Positions 36,446-45,898 are shown, numbered from the stretch's first letter. The stretch: 64,000 nt of DNA from an uncultured bacterium (GCA_938084905.1 CALKEQ010000007.1:152334-216333), one strand, 5' to 3'. Numbers and translations are program-made. The notes: a model not told the origin generated them from the sequence alone.

Positions 36446-37696
36446 ATGAAAGTCTTTCTCATTCTTTGCCTTTTTACCTTTCTTTTCTCCTCATGCGCTC
36501 CAAAAAAGATAAAACCCACAAGAAGTCCGGGAGAGCTTTATGTGGAAGGCGTAAGGCTTATGGAAGAGAAAAAGTACGACCGAGCGATAAGAAACTTCTC
36601 CACAATAAGGGATGAATTTCCCTTCGATCCAGTCGCACCTTACGCTATGGCAAAAATGGCGGACTGCTACTTTTTTAAAAGGGACTATTCGGCCGCTTCA
36701 AAAATTTACGAAGAATTCATAAGTAGCTACCCGAATGATGTGAATATACCCTATGTTCTGTTTAGATGCGGAGAATCTTATGAAAGGATGTCCCTTTCCA
36801 AAGATAGGGACCAGGAACATACTTACAAAGCCATAGAGAAATACACATCCTTAATCAATCGTTTTCCAACCTCCGAGTACGCCAATAAGGCGATGGAGAA
36901 AAAAAGGCTAATGGAACAGAAGCTTGCGGAAAGAGAGCTTTACGTTGCGGAATTTTACTTGAAGACATACGAGTACAACGCATCTATACTTAGGCTCAAT
37001 TACCTTCTCGAGCATTTCCCTCACGCAAAAGGGATAGACAAAGCCCTATTCCTGTTAAGCAGGGCTTATGAGGCTTTGGGTGATTTTGAAAAGAGCCAGT
37101 ACTTTTTTGAGAGGCTAAAAAGAGAGTATCCTCAAAGTCCCTATTCTCGTTATAGGGGGTTTGAAGGAAAAAAAGCGGAAGCAAAGACTTATGTGGAAAG
37201 GAGAGAGGAAGAAAAAAAGTGGGAGAAAAAAGAGCGAATTCTCCCTCCATACATTGAAGAAGAAAGGGTAAGTCACAGGGAGAAGTTCGCACTTTTCGAT
37301 GCAAAAAAGGGCGTAGATGTATATGCGGATAGAATGGAAGGTTTTGAAAGGGAGAGACGTATCTTCTTCGAAGGTTCTGTAGTGCTAAAACAGGAAGATC
37401 TAACAATCGTTTCCGATACCCTTGAAGCTTATCTGAGCGAGGATAAAAAGGAGATCGAAAAAGTTTACGCAAGGGGAAATGTGAGGATAATAAAAGGCGA
37501 AAAGACCGCAACCTGCAGGGAGGCTGAATTTGACAATAGATCTGGAAAGATATTACTTCGAGGAGAAGTTGAGGTTATCTCAGGGTCTGATAGACTAAAA
37601 GGGGATAGGATCGTCTACGACCTGAATGAAGAAAGCGTCTCAGTTGAGGGAGATAAAGACAAAAGGGCAAAAGTGACAATATCTCCGAAACCCTGA
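36446..37696 (+). CDS. BamD-like lipoprotein fused to an LptA/OstA domain
   Basis: 416 aa. The N-terminus is a lipoprotein signal with cysteine 17 (LFSSCAP). Residues 28-255 are BamD-like tetratricopeptide repeats (GELYVEGVRLMEEKKYDRAI, FPFDPVAPYAMAKMADCYFFKRDY, INRFPTSEYANKAMEK). A charged linker follows at about 255-285. Residues 288-410 have the OstA pattern: VDVYADRMEGFERERRIFFEG, VLKQEDLTIVSDTLEAYLSE, YARGNVRIIKGEKTATCREAEFD and LKGDRIVYDLNEESV. BamD belongs to the outer-membrane protein assembly machine and LptA bridges lipopolysaccharide transport, so the fusion would join both in one periplasmic lipoprotein. The single open frame has no sign of frameshift. Confidence 0.82.
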   Translation: MKVFLILCLFTFLFSSCAPKKIKPTRSPGELYVEGVRLMEEKKYDRAIRNFSTIRDEFPFDPVAPYAMAKMADCYFFKRDYSAASKIYEEFISSYPNDVNIPYVLFRCGESYERMSLSKDRDQEHTYKAIEKYTSLINRFPTSEYANKAMEKKRLMEQKLAERELYVAEFYLKTYEYNASILRLNYLLEHFPHAKGIDKALFLLSRAYEALGDFEKSQYFFERLKREYPQSPYSRYRGFEGKKAEAKTYVERREEEKKWEKKERILPPYIEEERVSHREKFALFDAKKGVDVYADRMEGFERERRIFFEGSVVLKQEDLTIVSDTLEAYLSEDKKEIEKVYARGNVRIIKGEKTATCREAEFDNRSGKILLRGEVEVISGSDRLKGDRIVYDLNEESVSVEGDKDKRAKVTISPKP

Positions 37697-37707
37697 TCCA
37701 TCTATCC

Positions 37708-38130
37708 TCAATCTTCGAGAAAGGGGATCTTTTCGTCCTTTATATAGACAAGTGCCTGACATACGGCAATAAGATCTGTGTCGTCCCTTACTGTGATATA
37801 GTAAGAAGCCGTTTTTTTTGTCCTATGTACCTCCTTTGATTCTGCCCTAAGAACTGTGTTCTTCTTTGGGGCTTTAATGTAAGTCACATTCATGTTGAGG
37901 GCAACAGCCACATTTTCGTAACTGTTAGAAGAAATCTCAAAGGCCTCATCTATTAATGAAAAGATCGCACCGCCATGGGCGATTCCGTGGATATTGTCCA
38001 TTTTCTCATTGTAATCCATTTCGCAGAGGGCGTAACCTTCGTCCACATCCTTCAAGCGGATGTTCAGCAATTTTGCGTATGGCTCCTCTTCAACCTTTTT
38101 AAAGAAGAGCCTTCTTTTTTCCTCCTTCAC
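37708..38130 (-). CDS. PaaI-family hotdog thioesterase
   Basis: 140 aa. The hotdog helix contains NIHGIAHGGAIFSLIDEAFEI, with HGG typical of PaaI-type acyl-CoA thioesterases, and VTYIKAPKKNTVLRAESKEVH follows. The specific acyl-CoA is unknown. The GTG start shares a base with the trxA stop, so the two are co-translated. Confidence 0.87.
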   Translation of the reverse strand: MKEEKRRLFFKKVEEEPYAKLLNIRLKDVDEGYALCEMDYNEKMDNIHGIAHGGAIFSLIDEAFEISSNSYENVAVALNMNVTYIKAPKKNTVLRAESKEVHRTKKTASYYITVRDDTDLIAVCQALVYIKDEKIPFLED

Positions 38131-38456
38131 TACCCTATATGCCTTTTTATCAAATCCTCTATAGCCGATTTGGGCTGAACTCCCACGACCTTCTCCACAG
38201 GTTGTCCGCCTGAAAAAAGAATGAGGGTCGGAATGGCCCTTATCCCGTAGTTTGTGGGAGTTTGAGGATTCTCGTCCACATTCATCTTAAGGACCTTTAT
38301 TTTACCCTCATATTCCTCTGCGATCTTGTCGATTACTGGACCCATGATTTGACAAGGTCCACACCATGAAGCCCAGAAATCCACAAGAACCGGGATGTCT
38401 GATTCAATGACTTCCCTTTTGAAATCGGTGTCAGTTATTGATTTTGCCTTCCCCAT
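38130..38456 (-). CDS. trxA: Thioredoxin
   Basis: 108 aa with the active site [16 protein letters not shown] and the cis-proline segment [13 protein letters not shown]. It is a cytoplasmic disulfide reductase. AGGGAGAG precedes the ATG. Thioredoxin reductase is not present here. Confidence 0.95.
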   Translation of the reverse strand: MGKAKSITDTDFKREVIESDIPVLVDFWASWCGPCQIMGPVIDKIAEEYEGKIKVLKMNVDENPQTPTNYGIRAIPTLILFSGGQPVEKVVGVQPKSAIEDLIKRHIG

Positions 38457-38479
38457 CTTCTCTCCCTTCTTTTCTATTT

Positions 38480-38508
38480 CCTTTACGCTTTTTTCTCTCC
38501 TTTGTCAA
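38480..38508 (-). promoter_or_regulatory. Promoter of trxA-thioesterase
   Basis: On the minus strand a perfect TTGACA (38508-38503), a 17-base spacer and a poor -10 TAAAGG (38485-38480), followed by a leader of about 20 bases with a ribosome-binding site. Confidence 0.45.
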
Positions 38509-38561
38509 CAGAAGAAACATCTAGGCTCGGTTTTTTAAGTGGGCAAAAAGATCCTATCAAA

Positions 38562-40343
38562 TCATTGGTCAGAAAAATCTTTTTGAAGGAAAGGCGGGAT
38601 GCTGACAGGTTCTCCATTTTCCTTCCACCCCCTTATCCTGTAATAATCCCTCTTCATTTTTTCGAAATCTTCCCTTTTGAGTGTAAAACCAGCTGGACCT
38701 AAAGGCTCCTCAAAAAATCTCTTTGGGAGAGTGTCGGCCTGAGCATCCATACCTTCCCTGAGATTGTAAATTCTCACCGCATCCCTTATGTGGGATGCGA
38801 TTCTCTGGAGGTCTTTTTTTTCAAAGGATAAGCCAAGAGTGGCTTCTATGATCTCTGAAAGTTCGTTCCACGTGTAAAGATCCCTATAGAACCTGCATAT
38901 GATTAGAGAGTCCTGAAGGGTATGTCTGTCCTCGTAATCTATCATAACTTCGGCTTTATTCTCTGTCTCCTGTGGGGGGATCAAACCTGAAAGCTCAGCC
39001 CTGAAGACAGTTGATCTCATATGGCAAGCACCTCGATCAGAAGTAGCATACGCAAGGGCCATACCGAAGAAGTACCGCGGATCATACCCACCTGGCTCCA
39101 TTCCTTTCACGTGTATTGCCATATCTTCCAAATCCCACTCTTTTGCAGCGTGAACTATCCCATAGGAAAGTACCTCTCCAATTCCTTCTTTTTTTGCGAT
39201 CTTAAAGAGGAGATCAGCAACCTTTTCCGTCTGACCGTAGTCTATTCTTTCCTTTATCTTCCCAAGTCTTGAAGCCTCTATTGCAAATGCGACAAGATTT
39301 CCGGCAGTGATGGTATCCATTCCCAGTCTATCACATATGTCATTAATGTAAATTATCTCCTCCAATTTTTTTATCCCGCAGAGTCCTCCTATGGCGTATA
39401 TGGTTTCATATTCAGGACCCTCGATCCTTAACCCCTCAAACTTCCCATGAGTTACCTCAGTAAGCCTTGCACATGCTAAAAAACACATCCTGCATGCCTT
39501 GCTCCTGACTTTAAAATTCATATGTAGGGACTCGGCAGATAAACTCTCCCAACCATCCAGTTCTCCGCTGCGCCAGTAATAGGAAGGAAAGGCCTTCACA
39601 CCGTTTATTACTGAAACAAGACCACAGGTCCCGAAGCTCCTAAAAAATCTTACTGATGGCATATCCATTCCCTTCTTAAGCCAGCTTTTTTTAAGTTCTT
39701 TAATTTTTTTCTCGCTTGCAACAGGCCTTTTTTTTGAACCGTAAAAGGCAATGCCCTTCACCTTTTTTGATCCAAGAACTGATCCAGTACCAGATCTTCC
39801 CGCACACCTCCACCGATTGTTAACTATGGAGGCGAATCTGATCAGGTTCTCCCCTGCAGGCCCAATTACAATTATTCCCGCATCCCTTCTCCCAACCTTC
39901 CTCCTTATCTCATCCTCGGCCAAATATGTATCCTTTCCCCATATTTGACTTGCATCTCTGAAGAAGACCTCTTCTTCGTTTATTTCGAGGAAAACGGGGG
40001 AATAAGAAGAGCCATAAATGACAAAGGCATCGTATCCGGTTCTGCTCATAGGCTCCGCAACGTTCCCACCTGAATAAGACTCCGCGTAAAGTCCAGTAAG
40101 CGGAGATTTTGTGTAGACTCCGTAACGGCTTGAACCCCATATGCCCGTGTCTGTTGCTGGTCCTAAGGCTATTATAAGGTTGTTTTGGGCCGAAAGTGGG
40201 TCCACATGAGGGCTATTCTTATTGAAAAGGAGATAGGTTCCAAGTCCCTTACCTCCGATAAGGTAAGTGAAAAGGTAAGAAGGTAAATCCTCCACCCTCC
40301 AGCTCTTCTCCGTAAGGTCTATGAAGAGGATCTTTCCAAACAT
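38562..40343 (-). CDS. Aldehyde ferredoxin oxidoreductase (tungsten/molybdenum-pterin)
   Basis: 593 aa from ATG 40343; an in-frame ATG at 40424 would add 27 residues. The N-terminus MFGKILFIDLTEKSW matches the family. GRSGTGSVLGSKKVKGI is the pterin-binding region, CRMCFLAC and the late IICRF cysteine bind the [4Fe-4S] cluster. It oxidises aldehydes to acids with ferredoxin. The short start is supported by TTGACA-17-TATCAT lying inside the would-be extension. The extension itself, with MNVCKESVYG, has no counterpart I recognise. Confidence 0.92.
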   Translation of the reverse strand: MFGKILFIDLTEKSWRVEDLPSYLFTYLIGGKGLGTYLLFNKNSPHVDPLSAQNNLIIALGPATDTGIWGSSRYGVYTKSPLTGLYAESYSGGNVAEPMSRTGYDAFVIYGSSYSPVFLEINEEEVFFRDASQIWGKDTYLAEDEIRRKVGRRDAGIIVIGPAGENLIRFASIVNNRWRCAGRSGTGSVLGSKKVKGIAFYGSKKRPVASEKKIKELKKSWLKKGMDMPSVRFFRSFGTCGLVSVINGVKAFPSYYWRSGELDGWESLSAESLHMNFKVRSKACRMCFLACARLTEVTHGKFEGLRIEGPEYETIYAIGGLCGIKKLEEIIYINDICDRLGMDTITAGNLVAFAIEASRLGKIKERIDYGQTEKVADLLFKIAKKEGIGEVLSYGIVHAAKEWDLEDMAIHVKGMEPGGYDPRYFFGMALAYATSDRGACHMRSTVFRAELSGLIPPQETENKAEVMIDYEDRHTLQDSLIICRFYRDLYTWNELSEIIEATLGLSFEKKDLQRIASHIRDAVRIYNLREGMDAQADTLPKRFFEEPLGPAGFTLKREDFEKMKRDYYRIRGWKENGEPVSIPPFLQKDFSDQ

Positions 40344-40353
40344 TACCTTTCTG

Positions 40354-40382
40354 ATGATATCTTTGGGAGTGAAATCTGTCAA
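40354..40382 (-). promoter_or_regulatory. Promoter of the AOR gene, within the longer open frame
   Basis: On the minus strand TTGACA (40382-40377), a 17-base spacer and TATCAT (40359-40354) match the consensus at 11 of 12 positions. The predicted start is about four bases before ATG 40343. Confidence 0.65.
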
Positions 40383-40549
40383 GCTTTCAAGTAGACCGTA
40401 AACTGACTCTTTGCACACATTCATAGTTTAAGCTATCCTTTCTCCAATTGACCCGAATCTTAAAAGCAGCAGAAGAAAAGTGAGGAGAGGGCAAAAAAAT
40501 TTCACTATATTCGACATAAGAAGAAGTTGAGGCAAAAGGTCAAACAATG

Positions 40550-40578
40550 TTTACAAGGGTGCCTAAGATAGTTATAAT
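40550..40578 (+). promoter_or_regulatory. Promoter of the FmdB-type gene
   Basis: TTTACA at 40550-40555, a 17-base spacer and TATAAT at 40573-40578. A GGAAGGAGGG site precedes the GTG start. Confidence 0.65.
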
Positions 40579-40608
40579 ATTGACAAAAAACCGGAAGGAG
40601 GGATAACT

Positions 40609-40773
40609 GTGCCAACATACGAATACAGATGCGAAAATTGTAACCATGAGTTTTCAATAATTCTTAGCATCTCTGAGAGAGATAAGGAGAAGGTCACATG
40701 TCCCTCATGCAAAAGTGATAAGGTAAAGCAACTTCCTTCCAGTTTTATGGCAAAAACGAGCAGAAAGAGTTAA
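40609..40773 (+). CDS. FmdB-family small zinc ribbon protein
   Basis: 54 aa, found by direct translation from GTG 40609 to TAA 40773. The start PTYEYRCENCNHEF and a second pair VTCPSCKSDK form the four-cysteine zinc ribbon of the FmdB (putative regulatory protein) family. The tail ends in PSSFMAKTSRKS. A good promoter and a strong GGAGG ribosome-binding site lie upstream. Function is unknown; FmdB was named from an amide-inducible regulon. Confidence 0.9.
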   Translation: MPTYEYRCENCNHEFSIILSISERDKEKVTCPSCKSDKVKQLPSSFMAKTSRKS

Positions 40774-40782
40774 AATTATCGC

Positions 40783-40812
40783 TTGACTAAAATTCGTTGA
40801 ATGTATTATCCT
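40783..40812 (+). promoter_or_regulatory. Promoter of rplM-rpsI-argC
   Basis: TTGACT at 40783-40788, an 18-base spacer and TATCCT at 40807-40812, about 26 bases before the ATG. Confidence 0.5.
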
Positions 40813-40838
40813 AAACGGAGTCTTTAAGGGACGAGAAC

Positions 40839-41285
40839 ATGAAGACCTATTTTCCAAAGAAGGAAGAGATTAAAAGGGATTGGTACCTAATAGATGCAAG
40901 CGGGTTGACCCTTGGTAGGCTTGCTTCAAGGATTGCTACGATTTTAAGAGGAAAGACCAAAGCCATCTACACCCCCCATCTGGATGTGGGAGACTATGTG
41001 GTTGTGATAAATGCCGAAAAAGTAAAAGTAACGGGAAAGAAGTTGAATAATAAATACTATGCCAGACACAGTGGTTATCCTGGTGGACTGAAACTTACAA
41101 GTTTAAAAACCATGCTTGAGAAAAAACCAGAGGATGTCATAAGATGCGCGGTCAAGGGGATGCTACCGAAGGGAAGCCTAGGAAGGAAAATGCTAAAAAA
41201 GCTCAAGGTTTATAGAGGTGGTGAGCACCCTCATATGGCCCAAAGTCCAAAGATCCTGAATCTGACGGAGGTATCCCTTGGCTGA
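40839..41285 (+). CDS. rplM: 50S ribosomal protein L13
   Basis: 148 aa. [51 protein letters not shown] and [21 protein letters not shown] are diagnostic. It is followed by rpsI with an eight-base overlap, the standard L13-S9 pair. Confidence 0.98.
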   Translation: MKTYFPKKEEIKRDWYLIDASGLTLGRLASRIATILRGKTKAIYTPHLDVGDYVVVINAEKVKVTGKKLNNKYYARHSGYPGGLKLTSLKTMLEKKPEDVIRCAVKGMLPKGSLGRKMLKKLKVYRGGEHPHMAQSPKILNLTEVSLG

Positions 41286-41670
41286 AAAAAGATACTATGC
41301 AACTGGAAAAAGAAAGACCGCGGTTGCCAGGGTCTGGATCAAACAGGGAACCGGTAATTACCTCATAAACGGAAGAAGCCTGGAGGATTACTTTCCTGTT
41401 GAGGAATGGAGAATAATGGTGAATAAGCCATTCCTTCTCACAGGAACCATGTCAAAATTCGACGTAATAGCAACAGTAAGGGGAGGTGGCCTTGCTGCCC
41501 AGGCATGGGCAATAGGACACGGAATAGCAAAGGCCCTTGTGGAGTATAATCCGAATTTTAGGCCCACTTTGAAGAAACCAGGGCTCCTCCGAAGGGACCC
41601 CAGAGTAAAAGAGAGGAAGAAGTACGGAAGAAGGGGAGCAAGGAGAGGGTTCCAGTTCTCCAAAAGATAA
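41278..41670 (+). CDS. rpsI: 30S ribosomal protein S9
   Basis: 130 aa from TTG 41278. [40 protein letters not shown] and the basic terminal [14 protein letters not shown] are diagnostic. It is translated in coupling with rplM. Confidence 0.98.
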   Translation: MAEKRYYATGKRKTAVARVWIKQGTGNYLINGRSLEDYFPVEEWRIMVNKPFLLTGTMSKFDVIATVRGGGLAAQAWAIGHGIAKALVEYNPNFRPTLKKPGLLRRDPRVKERKKYGRRGARRGFQFSKR

Positions 41671-41677
41671 AATTTTG

Positions 41678-42700
41678 ATGTATAAGGTAGGGATTCTCGG
41701 AGCAACCGGGTATACTGGGCAGGTACTCGTATCTCTTCTAATTTCACATCCTGATATTGAAATCACTATTCTCACTTCTAACACATACGCAGGAAAGAAA
41801 TTCTCAGACGTTTTTCCATCATTCTTTGGACTCTGTGACAAGGAACTAAAGAGAACAGATGAAGAGTTGAAAGGAAAATGTGATGTCTATTTCCTGTGCC
41901 TACCTCACGGAACCTCAATGGAAAAGGCAAAGGAACTTTACGACGGAAAAGCATTAATAGTAGATCTCAGTGCTGACTTCAGGTTTGAGGATGTAAGTCT
42001 TTATGAGAGTTACTACACGCGGCATAAGGCTCCTGAGCTATTAAAGCACAGTGTTTACGGACTTCCAGAGCTCCACAGGGATAGAATAAAAGGGAAGAAA
42101 CTGATTGCCAATCCAGGTTGCTACGTTACATCGGCGCTCCTTGGTCTTTATCCTCTTCTAAAAAGAAAGATGATCGAAGGTCACGTTTTCATAGATTCAA
42201 AATCAGGTGTCAGCGGCGCTGGCAGAGAATTAAAGATTGGGAGTCTCTTCCCTGAGGTGTCGGAGGGAATAAGGGCCTACAGTGTGGGAACTCATAGACA
42301 CGAGCCGGAGATTCAAAAAGAGGTAAGTAAGATCCAGGACGTGAAGGTAACATTCGTACCCCACCTTGTCCCTATGAATAGAGGGATTCTAACCAGTATC
42401 TACGGAAAGTTAAAGGAGAAAATCTCGACCGAGGAGCTAGTTGGGATCTTCAAGGAGGAGTACAGCTCCGAATATTTTATAAGGATAATGGACGGAGAAG
42501 TCTTGCCAGATACTAGATTTGTGAGATTCTCCAATTTTTGTGATATTGGGGCAAGGGTTTTCGAGGACGGAAGGTTCGTTGTTCTTTCAGCTATAGATAA
42601 TCTGATTAAAGGAGCATCCGGGCAGGCCGTTCAAAATATGAACATAGCTTTGGGACTTGAAGAAAGTAAGGGCCTTCTCTCTCCTCCGCTGTATCCATGA
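41678..42700 (+). CDS. argC: N-acetyl-gamma-glutamyl-phosphate reductase
   Basis: 340 aa from ATG 41678; a TTG three bases earlier is in frame. YKVGILGATGYTGQVLVSLL is the NADP-binding loop. The catalytic cysteine is in IANPGCYVTSALLGLYP, and VSGAGRE and PHLVPMNRGI follow. It reduces acetylglutamyl phosphate in arginine synthesis. It lies directly after rpsI; argJ is elsewhere in the window. Confidence 0.96.
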   Translation: MYKVGILGATGYTGQVLVSLLISHPDIEITILTSNTYAGKKFSDVFPSFFGLCDKELKRTDEELKGKCDVYFLCLPHGTSMEKAKELYDGKALIVDLSADFRFEDVSLYESYYTRHKAPELLKHSVYGLPELHRDRIKGKKLIANPGCYVTSALLGLYPLLKRKMIEGHVFIDSKSGVSGAGRELKIGSLFPEVSEGIRAYSVGTHRHEPEIQKEVSKIQDVKVTFVPHLVPMNRGILTSIYGKLKEKISTEELVGIFKEEYSSEYFIRIMDGEVLPDTRFVRFSNFCDIGARVFEDGRFVVLSAIDNLIKGASGQAVQNMNIALGLEESKGLLSPPLYP

Positions 42701-43984
42701 TCAGTGTTTAAATAGCCTTTGACCTGTAAAGACCATTGTAACGTTATTTTCATTACAGGCCTCAATGACCTCGAAGTCTCTCTCCGATCCGCCGGGCTGG
42801 ATTATTCCTGTTACCCCTTCCCTTATTGCCGCATCCACACCGTCCCTAAATGGGAAAAAACCATCTGAACAGAGTATGGAACCTTTAAGGCCCGCGCAGT
42901 TTTCTTTGGCGTACTCTTCAATTTCCAAAAGGTCCTTCATATCTCTTTCCTTCCTTTCAGCCTCCAGCTTAAATTCGGCATATGGAACCCCAAACCTCTT
43001 AAAAACCTCCCTGTCGATGAACTTCTTATAGGCTTTAAATATGGCTATTTCGACTGCACCGACCCTATCCTGTTCTCCAGTCCCAATAGCGACTGTTGAT
43101 TCGTCTTTAACAAAAAGGACAGAATTTGAGGTAACACCAGTTTCAACGTACCAGCCAAAGAGCATATCTTCACATTCCCTTTCCGTTGGTGGTCTTCTAA
43201 TCCGATAAATTTTTCCACCGTAACTTGCCTCTGCGATTCTTAAGTCATCCTTACTCCTTATTCGGAAGGGCTGTGACTCCTGAACTATCAACCCACCATC
43301 CATAAGGGATTTTATGTCGATGAAGCGCTTGAATTTGTACTCGTGAAGCCTTTCTATCTCTTCTATCTTTAAGATCCTTAAGTTTTTCCACTTTTTAAGA
43401 ATCTCTAGAGCCTGACCATCGTAGTCCGGTGCACATACAACTTCGAAGTAATGTCTTGCCATAAGATCTGCTGTCTCTCTGTCAACCTTCCTCGTAAAAA
43501 CAACGGCCCCTCCAAATGCGGCAATTCGATCAGCCCAGAAGGCCTTTTCGAATGCCTCTGCAGATGTGGAGCCGTATGCGACTCCAGATGGATTATTGTG
43601 CTTCATGATAGCGCAAGCAGGCTTTCTATCTAAAAATTTGAGTATGTTTAAGGCATTGTCCACGTCAGTAAGGTTTATTTTTCCAGGGTGTTTTCCAACC
43701 TGGAGCATATCACTCTCCTTTATTTTGCTAACAAGCCCCCTTTCCGGATCAAGGAATCTCACATCCCCAAGAACAAGGTTACCATTTACCAATTCGTACA
43801 TTGCCGCAGGCTGATCAGGATTATCTCCGTATCTTAAGCCCCTCTCCACATTGACTCTCTCATCTTCGTCGTAAATCTCCCATTTCTTCTTGCGGAAGAT
43901 AAGCCTCTGATTTCCCATTTCTATGGATATTGTGTCTGGAAAACTGTCCTTGACTATTTTTCTGTACATCCCCTTTATCTCCAT
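42701..43984 (-). CDS. AICAR transformylase domain protein lacking the IMP cyclohydrolase domain
   Basis: 427 aa. The sequence is the C-terminal part of PurH: RYGDNPDQPAAMY, CAIMKHNNPSGVAYG with the catalytic KH, AFGGAVVFTRKVDRETAD and ILCSDGFFPFRDGVDAAIREGVTGIIQPGGS. The N-terminal MGS-like IMP cyclohydrolase domain of normal PurH (about 200 residues) is absent, and no upstream fragment encodes it. It formylates AICAR; ring closure to IMP must be done by another protein. It is the last gene of the polX-nth-tkt run. Confidence 0.92.
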   Translation of the reverse strand: MEIKGMYRKIVKDSFPDTISIEMGNQRLIFRKKKWEIYDEDERVNVERGLRYGDNPDQPAAMYELVNGNLVLGDVRFLDPERGLVSKIKESDMLQVGKHPGKINLTDVDNALNILKFLDRKPACAIMKHNNPSGVAYGSTSAEAFEKAFWADRIAAFGGAVVFTRKVDRETADLMARHYFEVVCAPDYDGQALEILKKWKNLRILKIEEIERLHEYKFKRFIDIKSLMDGGLIVQESQPFRIRSKDDLRIAEASYGGKIYRIRRPPTERECEDMLFGWYVETGVTSNSVLFVKDESTVAIGTGEQDRVGAVEIAIFKAYKKFIDREVFKRFGVPYAEFKLEAERKERDMKDLLEIEEYAKENCAGLKGSILCSDGFFPFRDGVDAAIREGVTGIIQPGGSERDFEVIEACNENNVTMVFTGQRLFKH

Positions 43985-43996
43985 TTTACCCTCCTT

Positions 43997-45898
43997 TTAA
44001 CTTCTCTCTCTTAGTGCCAATTTTAGCTGCTCTGCCACAGAATCCACATCTAGACCTTCTGCTTTCAGTATCTCTTCCGGGTCTCCGGAAAGACCGTACC
44101 TTTTTATTCCGAAGGAAAGGAATTTACCCTGAAATTTTGCCTCAAGTAGGAAACTCAAAAGGGTTGGTGCTATTCCAGTGTAGCGGTTGTGATCCTCATA
44201 GGAGGCTATTACTGGGACGGAGAGAAACCTGCTTAGAGTTTCACTATCCACCTCAAGTACACAGGCCATGTTTACAACAGCAGCCGAAATACCGTCTTTT
44301 TTGAGTTTTTCTCTAACCTTCAGGGCCCTCTCCACCATTCCGCCATAGGTGACAATAAGAACATCCTTTCCGTCTCTGACTAGGTCCGCCTTTCCATATA
44401 CGAACTCGTATTCCTCTCCGTAGAAGGGACTTCCATCCTCCTTACATATAACTGGCCACCTGCTCCTTCCCATGGCAACAATAAAGTTCCCATCGGTTTT
44501 TGCCACGTACCTTATGACCCTGTCTGTCTGGTTTGGATCGGTTGGGACGATAACTTTGAAGTTAAAAAGATTTCTTGCAAGGCCAATGTAATCTATGCAC
44601 TGGTGCGTTTTTCCATCTTGACCCACATCGAGTCCAACATGGGTTAGAATGAGCTTTAGATTCGTTCCATTTATGTCGTTAAGTCTGTGCTGATTGTAAG
44701 TCTCATCTATACCGAAGACACCGAAATCTGCGAAAAAAGTAAGGATTCCAGTTGTTGAAAGGGCTCCTGCTATTGTGGCTGTGCTGTGCTCCTGTATCCC
44801 TGACTGGAAGAAATACTCTGGATAGGCTTTTGAAAAATCGAGTGTCTTAACTGAGGGTGCAAGATCGCAGTCAAAGACTGAAATGTACCTTCCATAAGGG
44901 ATGTTTCTGTCAGCAAGGTCCTTAAGTGCGTACCCAAAGGCCGTCCTATTGTCTACTTTTTCTTCCGGAGAGTACGTAAAAGGGATCCCGGTATCCAGAT
45001 CTTCAATCTTTGAATTTTCCGTTTTCAGTTCATAAACCCAGTATCCCTTTCTCCTCTCCTCGTACTCTTTTAAAGTCTCTTTAAGACCTAAAAGTTCCAT
45101 CGCCTGCCTGTACTCATCTTCAGTTAATGGTGTTCCATGGTACTTCTCGTTATTTTCCATAAAAGGGACACCCTTTCCCATTACCGTATGGGCCAAAATA
45201 CAAACTGGGTTCTCTATGGTCAAGGACCTGCGAATGGCTCTGTAAATTTGATCGTGGTTGTGGCCGTCTATCTCAATCACATCCCAGCCATCTGAAAGGT
45301 AATTTTCTATTATGTTCTGAGGCATAACCTTTTCAATGGATCCGCATATCTGTAGTTTGTTGTAGTCTATTATCACCTTTATATTTGATAGAGCGTATTT
45401 TTTAGCAAATCTTCTAGCCTCAGAAACTTGTCCTTTCTGCTGTTCTCCATCGCTCATAACAACGAAAACATGCCTATTTTCTTTTTTCAGCTTTGACGCA
45501 ATTGCAAAGCCGCAAGCAGCTGAAAGTCCCTGTCCCAAATTACCAGTTGACCAGTCAATAAATGGTATACCTCTAACCACATGACCTTCGTAAGGGCTTC
45601 CCGCTTTTCTGAAAAATGCGATTGCCTCATCAAGGGGAAGGTAACCTAGCCGAGCCAGGATCGAATAAACACCAGGGGAGGTGTGGCCATGGCTTATGAT
45701 AATTCGATCTCTTGGAACTTCGTTCAGTCTGGCATAGGAGAAAAGTACAACGTAGATATCAACTGAGGACATAGACCCACCAGGATGGCCAGATTTGGCG
45801 AGCGTCGTCATTGTGAGTATGTCGCCTCTTGCCTTTAAGGATATGTCCTTTAGGTGTTCAATTTCCTCCTCTGAAAGAGATTCCTTCTCGAACATCAT
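43997..45898 (-). CDS. tkt: Transketolase
   Basis: 633 aa from ATG 45898, which forms an ATGA overlap with nth; an open frame reaches 45925. LAKSGHPGGSMSSVDIYVVLF, ISHGHTSPGVYSIL, STGNLGQGLSAACGFAIA and VMSDGEQQKGQVSEARRFA form the ThDP site, and GIQEHSTATIAGALS is in the pyrimidine domain. It transfers two-carbon ketol groups in the pentose phosphate pathway. Full length in one chain. Confidence 0.93.
   Translation of the reverse strand: MMFEKESLSEEEIEHLKDISLKARGDILTMTTLAKSGHPGGSMSSVDIYVVLFSYARLNEVPRDRIIISHGHTSPGVYSILARLGYLPLDEAIAFFRKAGSPYEGHVVRGIPFIDWSTGNLGQGLSAACGFAIASKLKKENRHVFVVMSDGEQQKGQVSEARRFAKKYALSNIKVIIDYNKLQICGSIEKVMPQNIIENYLSDGWDVIEIDGHNHDQIYRAIRRSLTIENPVCILAHTVMGKGVPFMENNEKYHGTPLTEDEYRQAMELLGLKETLKEYEERRKGYWVYELKTENSKIEDLDTGIPFTYSPEEKVDNRTAFGYALKDLADRNIPYGRYISVFDCDLAPSVKTLDFSKAYPEYFFQSGIQEHSTATIAGALSTTGILTFFADFGVFGIDETYNQHRLNDINGTNLKLILTHVGLDVGQDGKTHQCIDYIGLARNLFNFKVIVPTDPNQTDRVIRYVAKTDGNFIVAMGRSRWPVICKEDGSPFYGEEYEFVYGKADLVRDGKDVLIVTYGGMVERALKVREKLKKDGISAAVVNMACVLEVDSETLSRFLSVPVIASYEDHNRYTGIAPTLLSFLLEAKFQGKFLSFGIKRYGLSGDPEEILKAEGLDVDSVAEQLKLALRERS

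Noticed and set aside
36996..37511. 171-codon open frame on the minus strand
   Set aside because: It is antisense to the BamD-LptA fusion and has a low-complexity Leu/Phe/Pro-rich composition typical of a shadow frame.
37690..37735. GATCC...GGATC followed by TTTT between the fusion gene and the thioesterase
   Set aside because: A five-base stem with a loop over 20 bases and a short T run is too weak for a terminator.
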